A stretch of DNA of 64,000 nt from Clitopilus passeckerianus. Its lineage: Eukaryota > Basidiomycota > Agaricomycetes > Agaricales > Entolomataceae. The notes under the pieces were generated by a model, which worked only from the letters and a program-made list of their open reading frames with translations, was not told the origin of the DNA and ran no database searches. Position 1 is the first letter of the stretch. Each line of letters starts with the position of its first letter. Location: the NCBI GenBank assembly GCA_944990035.1, contig CALYLX010000126.1, forward strand, positions 2,976,001 through 3,040,000, in the 5' to 3' direction. A program made the position numbers and the translations under genes. This document shows positions 1-12,779 of this stretch, piece after piece.

Positions 1-1208
1 TGACCCCTTGTTTGTTTGATCCTCTCGAATTCTGACCCAAGATAAATCTCCATGTCTGTATCAGTGGAGGGGTGGCTGCTCAAGTCCAGATAGGAGATGG
101 ACGTATTGAAAGGGGAACGGCTGAAGGCATCGCGAATAGGGGATTCGGATCGGCTGGAGACCATGAGGCGAATGGGGAGTTTCCCATCTACGATTAGTGT
201 TTTGAATGCTTCCAGGAGTTCGGTTTGTGCGCTAGGAGAAAGTACTTCGTCGAGGCCATCGATCACAATGACTTTGGGGTAGCTTGACAAAAATGATGCA
301 GACGGGAAAGGATGAAATCTGCTGAAAGGCCGCAGGTAGAAGGGAGGTGTTTCGTGTGCGAGGAGTCTCGTCAAAGGCTTGACAATGAGGGTATCGACCT
401 GCGATTTCATCGACTTCTTCGAGACTGAGAGATCTTCGTTGATTCCTTCAGCCAACAGTGAGCGAAATTTGAAGCCCAAGGATTTTGACATCTGAAGGGC
501 TATTGTGGGGATAACCAATTCTCGCTCGTTTTTAGCCGATGATTCACGGGAGAAGAAGTAACTCGCCATGAGCCGCCCTTCATCGTACCAACTCTCAGAA
601 ATGGCCTGAGCGATGGCCGACTTCCCCGTCCTGGGCAGGCCATGCAGCCAAAATACGGCGTTACTCGAATTGTGGGAAAAGGGTTGTGAGGGTTGCGAGA
701 ACCACCTTTGTATCTCGTCCATGATTTGAATGCGCGTGCCAGGAGAGCACCCTGGCACCCCAAGAAGGCCACTATGGTACCATACGTCTCTTGTATATGG
801 CGCGATGCTCGGGAAGCGTGTCACGGAGTCGTAAAAAGCTCTGGGGATAACCTGTTCCTCGAGGATAGCAAGTCCCTCTAGAAGGCAGATCAGGCCAACG
901 ACCAAGATGTAGAACCGAGGCACCTACTCGAGACGACTTCTTCATGCTTAACCTCCTGCAGTGAGCTATACCAAGCGAAGGTTGCCCATGATCCAAGTAG
1001 GAAAATCCCAACAAAAATGCCTAGGTGATTGAGGATTGTCAGATGAGCTCCGTAATTGCACATATTTCTGGTACTTCTTGTACTTACCTGACAGTCTACG
1101 CAGAAGCTCTCTCCCGCTGACTTTGAAGTACTGGCCCGCAGAAACTACTTCCACGGTCGAGCCCGAGACGTTGACGTTATCCCACTTTTGTGAGGCCTCT
1201 GAGGACAT
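1..1208 (-). CDS. NACHT-domain (STAND) NTPase, 3' end beyond window
   Basis: Fungal NLR-like NTPase of the kind expanded in mushrooms, where such proteins are thought to act in self/non-self recognition. Read on the minus strand, a region around 760-900 leads into a pre-NACHT segment (CSPGTRIQIMDEIQRW). Then come Walker A GLPRTGKSA near 625-650 and Walker B KVIVIDGLDEV near 250-290, followed by PIRLMVSSRSES, a typical sensor-like stretch. The frame is open from about 900 to base 1, so the C-terminal repeat or sensor part is outside the window. A plausible first exon starts with the ATG at 1206-1208 and ends at a strong donor (GTAAGTACAAG) near 1088. It encodes MSSEASQKWDNVNVSG and following residues, which I do not recognise. 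The link between that exon and the NACHT exon is inferred, so the start is uncertain. Confidence 0.7.
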
Positions 1209-1788
1209 GAGTAACGGCGGCGCTGAGCTAGCTTGGAAGCAACAATAGATATTCAGCTGGTGCTCATAAACGACAGACTTCAGGGAGCACAGGCTATGCA
1301 GGCTGGGGTGCTGTGTACGTAGTGGCCCGCAAGTGATCGAGAATACGTAGACGCCCTCGCGGTTGGTACCTGGTTGGTACAGTATTTGAAATAGCCGCCA
1401 GAACCTACAGTCATCCACCAGTCCTTGGGACGAAAGCACTTTACGGCTCTTCCGCAGACCAAAGCTTCTCGGAGAAATTGATTTTAGCATATAAGAGTAT
1501 GCTGCCACATATTTGCATCAGGATCAGTAGTTTGAAGTACTCGATGTTTGCATATGTTCAAAAGAGTGTAAAAATGAGAAAAACATGAAATTTACGGGCG
1601 CTCGGCTATGATCATCACTTCAGATATGAATGTTCCGATGTCAGATCAATGGTACCTATATAATCTCCCATCTTATCAAGCTATGAAACTACATAATCGT
1701 AGCAATAGAAGATGGAAAACATCGAATTTGGGCGGGAGACGGCACTTTGAAGAGGTTTATCTATGACAGTGGCGCCTAAGCGATCATA

Positions 1789-2358
1789 ATGCACCTACAT
1801 TGGACCCTAGAGCTACCATATAATGCAGTTTGGGAACAAAATGGGGTAGAAGCATTCATGGATACAATGCTTAATGAAGAAGACGACACTTACATCATTA
1901 GAAAGGCACGAGAACTGGACAAAGCCGGGTTGGAGAAGCAGAGGAGGGAAGAAATCCGACGACATGAGGTACAGATTGTGGAGGATCGACGGGCGGCGGA
2001 CACAGCGAGAAAGAAAAAGAATGATCACATGATGAGTGTGCTCATCAATCTTGTCCTTCTCACATCCAAAACACTCCCTGAGTTCAAGAAAATCATGGTG
2101 AAGGACATTGATCTCCAGCTGGACGCGTTCACAAAGTTACACGGCGATAAGAAGATCCCTCTCAAGACGAATTGCGGCCGAAAAGACGACAAATGGAAGC
2201 TTCCGAAGGCTACAATCAGTCGTTTTGAGAATGAGGACATAGCAGTGGTAGCCGATGGTGATGCAGAGGCCACGGACGCGACAATAAGGACATGGGAGGA
2301 CGAGGAGGCAGAACTCGACGACGAGATGGAATCTGATCAGGAGCCGACTAATGAATAG
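1789..2358 (+). CDS. Hypothetical protein, charged and coiled-coil-like
   Basis: A 189-codon uninterrupted ORF that starts with ATG. Residues 40-80 are rich in Lys, Arg and Glu and would form a coiled coil. A middle section (KDIDLQLDAFTKLHGDKK) is followed by a strongly acidic C-terminus. I do not recognise the family. The lack of introns, the isolation, and a GC-rich degenerate repeat about 190 bp downstream (2550-2589) would suit a transposon-associated or decayed ORF, but there is no transposase motif. It could also be the last exon of a longer gene. Confidence 0.35.
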   Translation: MHLHWTLELPYNAVWEQNGVEAFMDTMLNEEDDTYIIRKARELDKAGLEKQRREEIRRHEVQIVEDRRAADTARKKKNDHMMSVLINLVLLTSKTLPEFKKIMVKDIDLQLDAFTKLHGDKKIPLKTNCGRKDDKWKLPKATISRFENEDIAVVADGDAEATDATIRTWEDEEAELDDEMESDQEPTNE

Positions 2359-2549
2359 ACATATGATTAGATGCACTACTGATACATTACAGCGCTATGA
2401 TATTACTATACGGCAGTTTAGAGTACATAAGAGTATATACAGCCATTTAAATCTACCTTTTGGCTGTTAATCACCCGAAAACGCCTCAAGAACTACATTG
2501 GACACTCTCAGGACACTTTTTTTTCGCGATTTTAGTGGCTGTACGCTTA

Positions 2550-2589
2550 GTGGGCGTCTCGCCCGCGCCAGTGGGATTGCCCGTCCCCA
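2550..2589. repeat. Possible dispersed repeat fragment, also near 52.35 kb
   Basis: A short GC-rich stretch containing GTGGGCG-CTCGCC and, a little further on, GGATTGCCCGTCC. The same two words occur in the same order at about 52338-52388 with a different spacer. This suggests two remnants of one dispersed element. The rest of 2359-3067 shows no gene I can support; its last part is the SSZ1 promoter and leader. Confidence 0.3.
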
Positions 2590-3067
2590 CTATGGACAGG
2601 GACAGCCCATATCGCTAACTCTTTATACGACCTTTTAAATGATTTGGTGGCAGGGGCAGTTCGGCAGAAGTCGAGCAGCCTTCATAATTTCACTCGAGAT
2701 GGTAGGAAGAACTGGTTGGTTTCCAAGAGGGCAAGCCAAGCCATGCTGGTTTCCTGTTTGTTTATGTCAGTGATGCTTCAGGTGAACTTCAGTTTGAACT
2801 GGTTTGATGTTGGCGCATGCTCTGCAACTGTTGTACACCTCGGGAAATATCAGCCATGCCTTGACGTCTTGACTCTCCACCTGAATAAACAGTGTACTAC
2901 CATTTCCTGGCCAGTTACTCGGGAATATTTCGCCAGAAGTCACCATGAGAGATTCCAAACATGGATAATAAACCGGTTCACGATGTGCTCACCCGCCATC
3001 AAATTTTTTTCACAATCTTTGATCAGTGTTTTCTCCCAACTTCCCGTCTTCCTCCTCGTTTCGCAAA

Positions 3068-5181
3068 ATGCCTGCCGCAAAAACTGTACCAAACGGTACT
3101 GCTGAGGCTCCTATTGAAGTCTCTTCACTTCCACCTCTCGTTGGTATCAACTTCGGAAACTCTTTCGCGTCAATCGCCGTCTTTGTCAAGGTAATTTTTG
3201 CAATCTCCGGGACGCGATTTGCATACTCAATCCAGCATTTTTTAGGATGGCGTCGCTGAATGTATAGCTAATGAAGATGGAGAGCGCCAAATCGCGTGCG
3301 CCATTTCGTTCTCTGGAGAGGAAATCGTACGTGCATCGTTTTATCGGTCCACATCGGTTTTTCGCTGACTCGTACTTTTTCTTCCAGTACATTGGCAACC
3401 AGGCCACTCAACAACTCGTCAAGAACTCTAAAAACACTATAACTGGCTTCAGGAATCTGCTGGGAAAGAAGTATGTCTGCTGCGCCTATCATCTTCGTGT
3501 CATCAATTAACTCTCCTCGCATAGGTTCTCTGAGATCCCACAATCTCAATCCACGAAATCGGCTCCCGTCATCCAGCATCCTGATCTTTCTGATACCGCT
3601 GCCTACAAGGTCCAGACCCTTCAGCCAGCTCCTACCCCTCTGCCTCGCAGCACCCAGCCATCCAACGTGAACACCCCTCTTGCCTCCCATGTTGCCACAC
3701 CTCGCTCAGAGCCAATTCCCGTTGACCGTGTCCTTACCGTATCGGAGGTCACCACCATGTTCATCGCCTCCCTGGTCAAGTCAGCTGAAGACTATCTTGG
3801 CCGCAAAGTCGAAGGCGCCGTCATCACCGTGCCCTCCTTCTTTGACGCCGCTCAGAAAGAAGCTCTTGAAAAAGCTGCCACTGACGCTGGTGTGCATGTC
3901 CTCCAGCTCATAGACGAGGCTGGTGCTGCCGCCGTCACCACCACCTCCGACCTCTGGCAGGGTGCAGGCGACGTGAACCTCCACCCTGATCGCACCCAGC
4001 TCGTCGTTGACGTCGGATCCTCCTCCCTCTCCCTCTCCCTCCTCTCCATCCGGTCCGGACTCGCCTTCGTCCTGGCCTCCTCCACCACCCCTGGAATAGG
4101 CGGCGACCAAATCGACGACAAGCTAATCAAATTCTTCGCCGCCGATTTTTCCAAAAAGACCAAATCACCCCTCTCCGTCGTCCCATCCACCGATATCCAA
4201 GACCAACGCGCCGAAGCGAAACTCCGTCTCGCTATCGAGCATACCAAACGCACCATCTCTGCTTCACCCGGAGCAGCTACGTGCTCTGTAGAGTCTCTCA
4301 AGGATGGTCTGGATTACACCGGCTCCATCAACCGCATGAGATTCGACCTAGTCGTGCGGGACGTGTACAACGCCATCGCCACCTCCGTCGCCTCCCTCCT
4401 CACCTCCGCGAACCTTGATCCACACTTCGTCGACGAGATCGTGTACGTCGGCGGGTCCGCCTGCCTCCCCGGGCTCGACGAGCAGGTGTGCATCGGGTGT
4501 GGGTTTAAGGAGGAGATTGATACACCGTTTGCGAGGGGGACGGTTGTGGGTGGGGGTGTTGGGGACCCGACGACGGTGTTGGCGAGGGGGTGTGCGATTC
4601 AGGGGGCGATTATTGCGGGGATACCGGATGATGAGGCGGGGAGGGAGGTGAAGGCGGCGTATGAGCATGGGGGGTCGGATAGGAATCAGGTTAGGGCTAC
4701 GACCCGGTCTTTGGGGGTCTTGATTCCGACGGATGTGGGAGGCGAGGATGGGGAGCTGGGTGGTGTGTGGATACCGGTTGTGCATAAGGAGACTGCGTTG
4801 CCTGCGAGGAGGGTTGTGCAGTTTGAGGCTGAACTTGCCGAGGCAGAGAAGAAGTTGGCGTTTGAGGTGTGGGAGGTGGAGGAGTCCATTCGGGTCGAGA
4901 AGGTTACTCCGCCGAAGGTTGAGGATGACGAGGACGAAGAGGACGAAGAGCCGGAGGAGGAGGAGATCAAGCATTTCGTTGTGAAGAAGCAGCGCTATTT
5001 GGGGTTGTTGGAGGGAGAGGCGAAGTTGGGGATTCAAATTAAGGGCAAGACGGCGGATGCTGGGAAGTGGGTTACGACGGTACAAGTTACGTTCTTTGTA
5101 GATCCGGATGGTGCGGTAAAGGCCAGCTTCAAGGAAGTTGGTGGAGAGGGTGCAACGGCTGAGATCAGTGTTGCTGCTTAA
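3068..5181 (+). CDS. SSZ1: Ribosome-associated complex Hsp70-like protein SSZ1
   Basis: Atypical cytosolic Hsp70 that pairs with the J-protein zuotin in the ribosome-associated complex and helps nascent chains fold. Four exons join cleanly: 3068-3190, 3246-3326, 3388-3470 and 3525-5181, giving 647 residues. The first exon begins MPAAKTVPNG and enters the ATPase fold at VGINFGNSFASIAVF. Later Hsp70 signatures are GAVITVPSFFDAAQKEAL, LIDEAGAAAV, VVDVGSSSLSLSLL and EIVYVGGSACLPGLDEQV. The C-terminal part is short and divergent, with an acidic run (EDDEDEEDEEPEEEE), as expected for SSZ1 rather than a canonical SSA/SSB Hsp70. The start is the first ATG in frame and sits in an AAAATG context. The gene is convergent with the MFS gene, about 150 bp apart at the 3' ends. 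Confidence 0.93.
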
Positions 5182-5333
5182 AACGTACCTACTGTAAAAA
5201 TGTTCCAGGAATATACCGATGTTTCCGACACAACTTTCTGTCACCCATGTAAATTGAACTTCCAAAAAAACACATTCAATTCAACCGTAATAAAGTCTAC
5301 ATGATGCTCGTAAAATACATGTCTTAAAGGCAA

Positions 5334-7259
5334 CTACAATGGGTAGGGTACTTTCTCCAAAAGACTATCGTCATCACCATTATTACGCCTCTCCTCCATT
5401 TTAATGTTCTCCCTCCTGAGGTGTTCACGGAGCATCAAAGCCATGACGGCCGAAAGCCCAGAGGAAGCGATGCAGATGGCGAAGGAGTAGCGGTAGCTTG
5501 GGCCCCATTCGATAGGGAAGATATACCTGAAGAGCGTCGTATTAGTTTTGGAGTCAGAATGGAGGAGGGAGAAGACGTACGATCCACCGATAGCACCTGC
5601 TTGTGAGAAGGTGTTCGTGAACGCAACGACCACGGCACGTTTTGAAGGCGGACGGGCGAAGATGTTACACATCCAAGCAGATAGAAGGATGTAAGCTGCA
5701 TACGACTGCGCGGCTAGGAACCTAGGGGAGGGAGAATATGGGTCAGGTCATTGTTGAATAGAGGTGTATGGATGGATAAACTCACAAGGAAACGTAGCGC
5801 GCTGCTTTGTTCATAGTGCATGTGGCTATGATGTAGCCAAGCATACTGAGGGCAATAGCACCCACAACGTGATAGCATCGGTCTCCAGTTCTGTCAGAAT
5901 TGCTACATCTTCGGTGAGTACGTGAAACACAGACGAACGGTAAAGCACTTACTATGAGAACCAAGTACAAACCCCAACACAGAGGATCCACGGCGGCGCA
6001 CACAGGACCAGAGACACGGTTGGGTTATACCCGAGAGTAGCAGTAAGAGTTGGGAAGTAGATGGCGAACGACAATGCGAGCAACTGCAAGCCGAGGATCA
6101 TGGTGAACCACCAGACCTTAGGATCGGCAATAGCCAATCGGAAACCGCTCTTGTGGTGGTATCCTTCGGTCTCAGTACCATCACCAACACCTGCATCTTC
6201 TTCCATTCGGAGGATAGCCAAAGCGCGTTCTTCGTGGGTGAACCACCGCGAGTTCGTTGGGAAGTCCGGGAGAACGACCATAGCGAGGAGGGCGAAGAAG
6301 ACAGTTACGGCACCTTCGATGTAGAAGAGCCACCTGAGAGTATATGAGATAGGAGGACAGCAGAAGAAGGCGGTAGTTCGTACCTCCAGGCAGCTTGTCC
6401 GAGTGTTCCTTCCATGGAATTCAGAATTCCTGAGGGAATGAGTGCACCGAATGCATTGCCGAGGATACCACCCCAGCAGAGCACAGACGTGCGAAGTCCA
6501 AGTTCTTCACGCTTGTACCATTTTGAGAGAAGGAACTATAGCGGAAGTGCCATAAGAAACTGCTTGCCATGGGTGAAATAAGTTGAAGCTCCACTTACGA
6601 GTGCTCCAGGCCAAAAAGCGGCCTCAAGGACTCCGAGGAAGAAACGAGCAGTTACAGCTCCAGCAAAGCTGATGACATGGTTAGCACCTTTTCAAGCCCA
6701 CTAGTGGCGAACTTACTTCTGGGCAAGTCCTGTGAATACGGATATGAGACCCCAGATGACGACGCAGATGGGCAAGTAAATTGACGGTCGGCCGCCCCAG
6801 TTCAAGAACATGTTCCTAGGAAGGGTCAGACACATCCTGGAATGTCCGATTTCAAACTTACGACGGAATTTGCATCAAGCTGTATCCAGCGTATACAACG
6901 GATATGATCGTAGCGAATTCCGCGCCTGGGAGTATAACGTGAGTTAAGATTCTAGAGAGAGACGAGTTGTCTAACCTTTCAAGTGTAGGTCTTGTTCGAA
7001 TCCACGGAGCCTTGCCGCGCCGACATTAAGTCGGTCAACCTGAGAGTAATGAAGCGTCAGAATAGTCATCTACAGAGATTGAATCAAGACCCACGAAGTG
7101 CAGGATAAAGATGATAGTGAGAATGCTCATCCGCATATCTATCTTCCGGACGAGCCTCTTTTCGAGAGTTTGTCGTGCTTCAGAGCCTCGAAGCAGGTAG
7201 TCAGCCTGAACGGCTTTGGAGGCATGTTCAGCGTCGAACTTCTCAGTGGAGGAGGACAT
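5334..7259 (-). CDS. MFS permease, Dal5/ACS (allantoate-type) family, copy 1
   Basis: Plasma-membrane transporter of the anion:cation symporter (Dal5-like) branch of the MFS, whose members import allantoate, nicotinate, vitamins or other organic anions. The substrate cannot be told from sequence. The model starts at the ATG at 7257-7259 (MSSSTEKFDAEH). Its exons encode a basic N-terminus and the first helix (MRMSILTIIFILHF), VDRLNVGAARLRGFEQDLHLK, SFAGAVTARFFLGVLEAAFWPG, the central loop (VVLPDFPTNSRWFTHEERAL, then ILRMEEDAGVGDG), and a C-terminal helix pair after PIEWGPSYRYSFAICIASSG. About nine short introns interrupt it; stop at 5334. The exon boundaries and loop motifs match the second permease at 26.0-28.0 kb, so the two are paralogues. 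The central E-E-A-LRMEEDAG motif is typical of the family. Confidence 0.85.
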
Positions 7260-10200
7260 CGGAGGGAGCGCTGGACGACGGACGGGTTGGCAGTCTTCAT
7301 CTACTTTAAGAATCCTGGCTTCGATAATTCCACACATATTTGGCGTTATCTGACAGGCTAAGGTGACCCGGGTGGGGGTAATTAGGCATTCAGGCCACAG
7401 GGCCTTCTGATCTACTGTATTAGGATTGCGAACCTTTCAACTGTGTGAACGAGTAGCCGTTTCACGGCTTCAAGCTTGCAGTGCCGAACTTTGATGAGAA
7501 AACTGCGGAAAGTAAACTGTTCCTAAGGCTAACCTTTATAAAATTCAGAGCCCATATCCTTCAGCTTTCCGGGTCACTTGAGAAGGAGAAACGAGTCAAT
7601 TCGACGCCAACTTTCCAGTGTGGAACACAGTGTACCAAGAATGTACCGAGCACTTGTCATCAAAGTTTTCCAATGAACCTCAGAATCCCACGGTTGTCTC
7701 ACCCCGAACAAGATCGACAACTTACCCCCGTTGAAACTCCTCGATCATAATGGTCTCAGGGCCTGTAATTTCCCTATCGAATCTAATGTACATTCCCAAG
7801 TTTCCAGAGACGCGTGGAAAATGGAGACGAATGACCGAATGTGCTAGGAACGTAGATTAGGTTTGAGAGGAGTGGAATTCAATAGAAAATCAGAGGAAAA
7901 TGGGGCTTATCAAGCGACCTGAGTGACGACCCACGAAAAACGAGAGGTGAAAACGAAGGGGGGCAGTTGCGCGGTCATTCGATCAGATCATGGATTTTGC
8001 AATTGAGCTGTAGCCTCTATATCCCGGCAGCACCGTGATATCTTTCTGTTTTCGTTGAGAAAGGTATATACGTTCGGTAAGGGTCGGTGCACGTTTCTGG
8101 ACTTTGTGGGGCTGGGTAATGACCACCCTGCACTTCATCTCAAGGTCGGCAACACGGTGGCAATGATGCTATGGGCAAATACAATTATGCGCAAGGTATG
8201 GCTCTCATAATATATCCCAAAGAGATTTGGTAACCGTTGAAAGATGGAACCTCGCTATGAATCGACTAAGAATCAAGAAAAGGTTCTTTGTGCCAGGAGT
8301 TTCGTCGTCTATCCAGTCCTTTGTTCGCAGGAATGCTACTCTCATCGCTAGCCCAGAAACCGGTCAGAAGGCCATCGAGCTGTAGCCTTAAGCCTTGAGA
8401 ATGGTTTGGTTCGCCTCCACCGACTGGCCCGAGATTAGAGCTCGATTCTCAGCCAGTCTAAGCTGGGCGATAAATTGACGTCGGACGTCCTCGGTCCTGG
8501 GTCCGGTCCATTCAGATGGTCGATTGTCTTGCGTTACTTACAGGAAGCGGAATATTGGCATGACCGGGATAGGCTCGGCCACGAGAAGCCCCTTCGGCAT
8601 TGTCGTCACCGATAGCACCTATCAAAAAAAGAAGTATCTGGTTAGGGTGGTGCGTACGAAGGGAAAAGGATACTGGTTCTGCTCACCTATCCGCACTGGG
8701 ATAGAAGGCTGCCGTTTGCCAAGATAGACTCCTTCATCTTGTCCGCATTTGTAAATTGTTTGCCCTCTATCATAACTCTGTCTTCTGGAAGACATTCCCG
8801 GCTGTCGAACGACCATCCTGAGTGATTGAGTCTTCGGTATGAACGTGAAGCAGGTACCTATGGGCCATTTGGCCTCGGTTTTCTTGAGAGTATTGAGTTG
8901 ACCTCTAGGTATTACACTCTCTTCTTGTGCAGGCGTGAGCTAGGCGTTCACGACTGGCAGGCATTCGGATGGCTGGGGCTAAATTCATTTAGACCCCCAC
9001 GAGAATCAGCTGAAGAGGTACTCGCGGTGGAGATTGGATGCAAATGATGCTGAGATACCGTCGGGGTCTACCTTTGAATCGACAAGTTTATATAGTCTCT
9101 CCGGTACAATAGTGACCGACACCCACAGCCAGGAATAGAAACCAGGGATCGAGGTGTATGGGACATCACAAGCTATGAAGTATTAGAGAGTCCTTGAGTT
9201 ATCGCCGAGTACCACGACATCCGCTATTAGGTATGCTCAATGGACGCACATGCAGCGGCCCACACATGGACCCGCGAGCACCTACACTTCGAGACAGAAG
9301 AGGTAGGATCACACGGTGTAGGAAGACTTGTCAAAGGGCAATGATTGAACCGGCCATCTATGTACTGAAGGTCTTGTGGTTGTGTGGTATTATCACAGAG
9401 GATACAAGAACGTACTTGTAGGTGGGGGTATAAAGCGAGCAAACACAGGAACGATACGAACGAAACGTGTCCTCTAACGAAAAAAACGCCATAAGAATAA
9501 GAAAGCCATCCACCTGAACGAAACGATACGAACACCGTGACCAAGTCCTAAAATTGCCCATAAGGCGAACGCTCCGTCCTCTCCCACTGGAATTCTGGTC
9601 CTGTTTCCCGATCGATCCAGCTTGCCCCACCGGGGGATCGGACGACTCGAATCCAGGAGTGATCATCCAGCTCCGAGAAGCCCCTGGGTGGGACTTGAAG
9701 GCTCTAGCTGAATCCCGGCGCGTAGAAGGTAGGGAGGGATACGGCTGTTGACTGCCGCTGACCACCTCGCAGACGGGCGACTTGGGCTTCATGTGTGAAG
9801 AAGCAGAATCCGCTGTCGACGTTCTGGCAATGAATGCAACAGGGAAGGTTTATGTGTAGGGTTCTTGCTTTCCCGTGCGGTTGTGAAGGTTTTGGGGAGT
9901 AAGGCGTAGGGAGAGTGTCGGTTCGTTCTGTCCCCTTTCGTGACGGCATGGGTTCGGGGTCGGGCTAGCACTTGGTTCAGAACAGCTTCTAGCACTATTA
10001 TGCGAGCCAGCAAGTGCAGGCAATCGTCCTGTTAAACAGCAGTTGGCGTCAGGTGTTGCACCGTCAAAGCGTCGGAAGTCCTTGCCTCTTCGTGATTAAC
10101 CACCGAGGACCTAGCATCAGGTTCGTGATTTCCAGAGATACCACTGTCTCCATCCACTATCTCTCTCAAGTACCCTCAAATGTCTGATGATTCATGGGTG

Positions 10201-12779
10201 AAAGGTCGATCCAAGTTGACACATATAGACGAGAGGTCAAGAACTCTACGGAGGAGCAGCAAGGGAGCCATTTGAAGTTTCTAGTGCCCAGGCAAGAAGT
10301 AGACGTTTACAAGCATCTATACAAAGCTTCGTATCGACCACAGAGACTGTAAATGTTGCTTTGGTTTGAAAATGGGTCCGAGATGGCGTCCAGGCTTCAT
10401 GAGGCAAAAAAAAGAGGAAGAAAAGGTGAGCAGGCAATCGGCTCAGGTAAACGCGCTTACGTTAGCCAGGAAACTGGCTCAGCTCGGCTCGGCTTGGCTT
10501 AACACCTCTACGAGCTTGCCAGTCAATGATGTCCACGAACATTGTTGTCGAACCGTCGCTGCTGCTCCATACCAGGAAAGATGTAGTTGTATACACGCTC
10601 TTATGGTCGTGAAACCCTCAAAAGTGAGCTCTTGCTACTTGTCTTCTTGTTTCCCTTGATGATTGACGTCTTTTTTGCAGTTGGCCGCGTAGAACTTCGT
10701 TTCTAGCCACTTTCGACCACTCCGCTCCATCTGGCCGAAGTATCGTGAGGCCGGTACCCCTCTGAGACTGCATACTGGATGCAGCCATCTTCCAAATGAA
10801 GAAATGCCCGAGTCAGCAGGATGCTCGTGAACAACCTGCAGCATTCCGTCTAGGGTGGAAGAAGCAGAAGCCGACTCCACACTCTATTCTGTCTTCTCTC
10901 GATACAATTATAGGGAGAATTGGCTGCCCCGAGGCCCGCCAGCACCAGACCAGAACCTCCGTCTTGCCACTCAAGCATTGCGACCATAAATGCTCTACCT
11001 ACTTCAGGAAAATGTGTCGAAATGTCAGTTCTCTTTATCGTTCTTTCTGCCGCATTACTGAATTATGCATGCATACAGGTCGGTTCTTCTCTGTTGGACC
11101 CTACTGTCTGGTCCCAAGAGCAGGATGACTTCACGGCCCTGTCTGTACCTATTCTTCGGTCTTTTGGATACTGTTCGCTACCATGTGGCCTAGGAACATG
11201 ACAATATATTTGCTGCTTTTCTATTCCACGTCGCTAATAGCGTCAGAGCCCGTTTCCGCACCGCTTGAATGCAGCCGACTTTCTCGTTACATCGCAGGCT
11301 CTTGGGAAGCCTACTCTTATACGAGGACCCTTACGACCAGATTCAAGCTTGACCAACTGTTCGGACCCGCTTCCATTACTCGTGTAGTTCTTCGTTTCTC
11401 ATCCAGGAGCTCCCGTATTTTCATGTCAGGGCGTAATACCACTCGAACACACGATGGTAGTTGATGCCCAGTGACTGGAATTGTCCGGATCGTCTCCCAT
11501 CGTTAGAGAATCGACTGAATTCTGCGCGTCGGAGATTTAGAAGCTAGTTCTTCAACCGGTTCAGTTTATCTATCTAGCCATATTCTGACGACATGTTGGA
11601 TATGAAGCCGTTCCATAGCGCGGCGTCTTCCGGATACAGTCAACTTGAAATCAAGAGGCAGACTACTTTCGCTGTTCTCTCTCTTCCCTACCTCCACCCT
11701 CCTCCACCTTACTGCATTCGTACGCCAACAGAATTCCTCCTGCTCACCTCATCTCATGAGACATGCACCGTGTAGAAGATCTTCAATCATATAAACTGAG
11801 CACCACGGCTCTTTGGGAATTCCTTTAGCATTGATCCACGTCGTGTGAGCAGCACAGGCCGGCGCCGCATATAGTCACTCGTTCACCGGTGTCAAGCCAC
11901 ATTTGAAAAGAAGATAAGTAGCTTGGCTCAATTTTCTTGCCTTTCGACACCCTGATGGTTATTATTTGCTAGATCCTCTTAGCCCTTCCGCCGCCGCCTT
12001 AAAAATAACTATCTTGGTACGTCTTCCGTTGGTTCTCCACTTTCAATCACTCAACTAATCCTAAACGTTGTGGAAATTAGCTTTCCATGTATCGGAACCA
12101 GTACTTGTGCTCAAGACAGCACGGTGACACAAAGGTGACATTTAACGGGGATATTTACTTGTAGAAGTAAAATAGTGTAACCGGTACTCTAGATTGAAAT
12201 GAAAATTAAATATCGTTCGAATCCACCTAGCTAATGTCAAGAAACCACAAGACTGCCCAACCCCCTGAAAGCACAAGCGGCTATGCTACCAGTCAATATG
12301 GGCCGATTGGAAGAGATGTACGCCTCCTGTAGTCCGTTCAAATTGACTGATATCTACGTTACCCTATCCTAAACGATGTAACCATTTCTCACTCGATCCA
12401 AAATCTACTATATGCACACTTTTCGCCTCAAATCGACTGCCATCGACTAACTCGATTTTGGAAGATTTCACACGATTTCAACATATTCACTCTTCACTGG
12501 GGACGTTGATGTTCGGACACTGGCGCTCCACGGATATACCCCCACCCCCGGGCATCCGAAAATCCCATTCAGTCAAGTACGTCTTTCGCCTCCAATTGAC
12601 AGATAGATATCCAGCCCTAAGTTTATTAATTTTGCAGTGGCGACTTGGTACCTGAATGGTACGAAGAGATTTCAAAACGAGTTGCGGCTTGAGTGCGAAG
12701 GTGTGAAGAGTATACCGAGAAACTTGCTGATGTAAGGGAGTAGTTTCACTACGTATGTGCTTAGATTTCTTCCAACACC
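7260..12779. other. Gene-poor stretch, nothing convincing
   Basis: About 5.5 kb upstream of the MFS gene. Open frames are short, unrelated and mostly lack an ATG or codon structure. I see no recognisable protein motif, tRNA box pair, long inverted repeat or tandem array. The first few hundred bases are presumably the MFS promoter. Confidence 0.5.

Noticed and set aside
4348..5265. 305-codon frame on the minus strand
   Set aside because: Lies opposite the last SSZ1 exon and is Leu/Pro/Arg-rich as expected for an antisense shadow; SSZ1 has clear homology and codon use.
9590..9680. tRNA-like gene suggested by GACTCGAATCC
   Set aside because: Two mismatches to the B box, no A box at the right distance and no acceptor stem.
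7260..12779. Several 60-140-codon frames between 7.4 and 12.8 kb
   Set aside because: No motif, poor starts and no splice-linked partners; they are consistent with chance.
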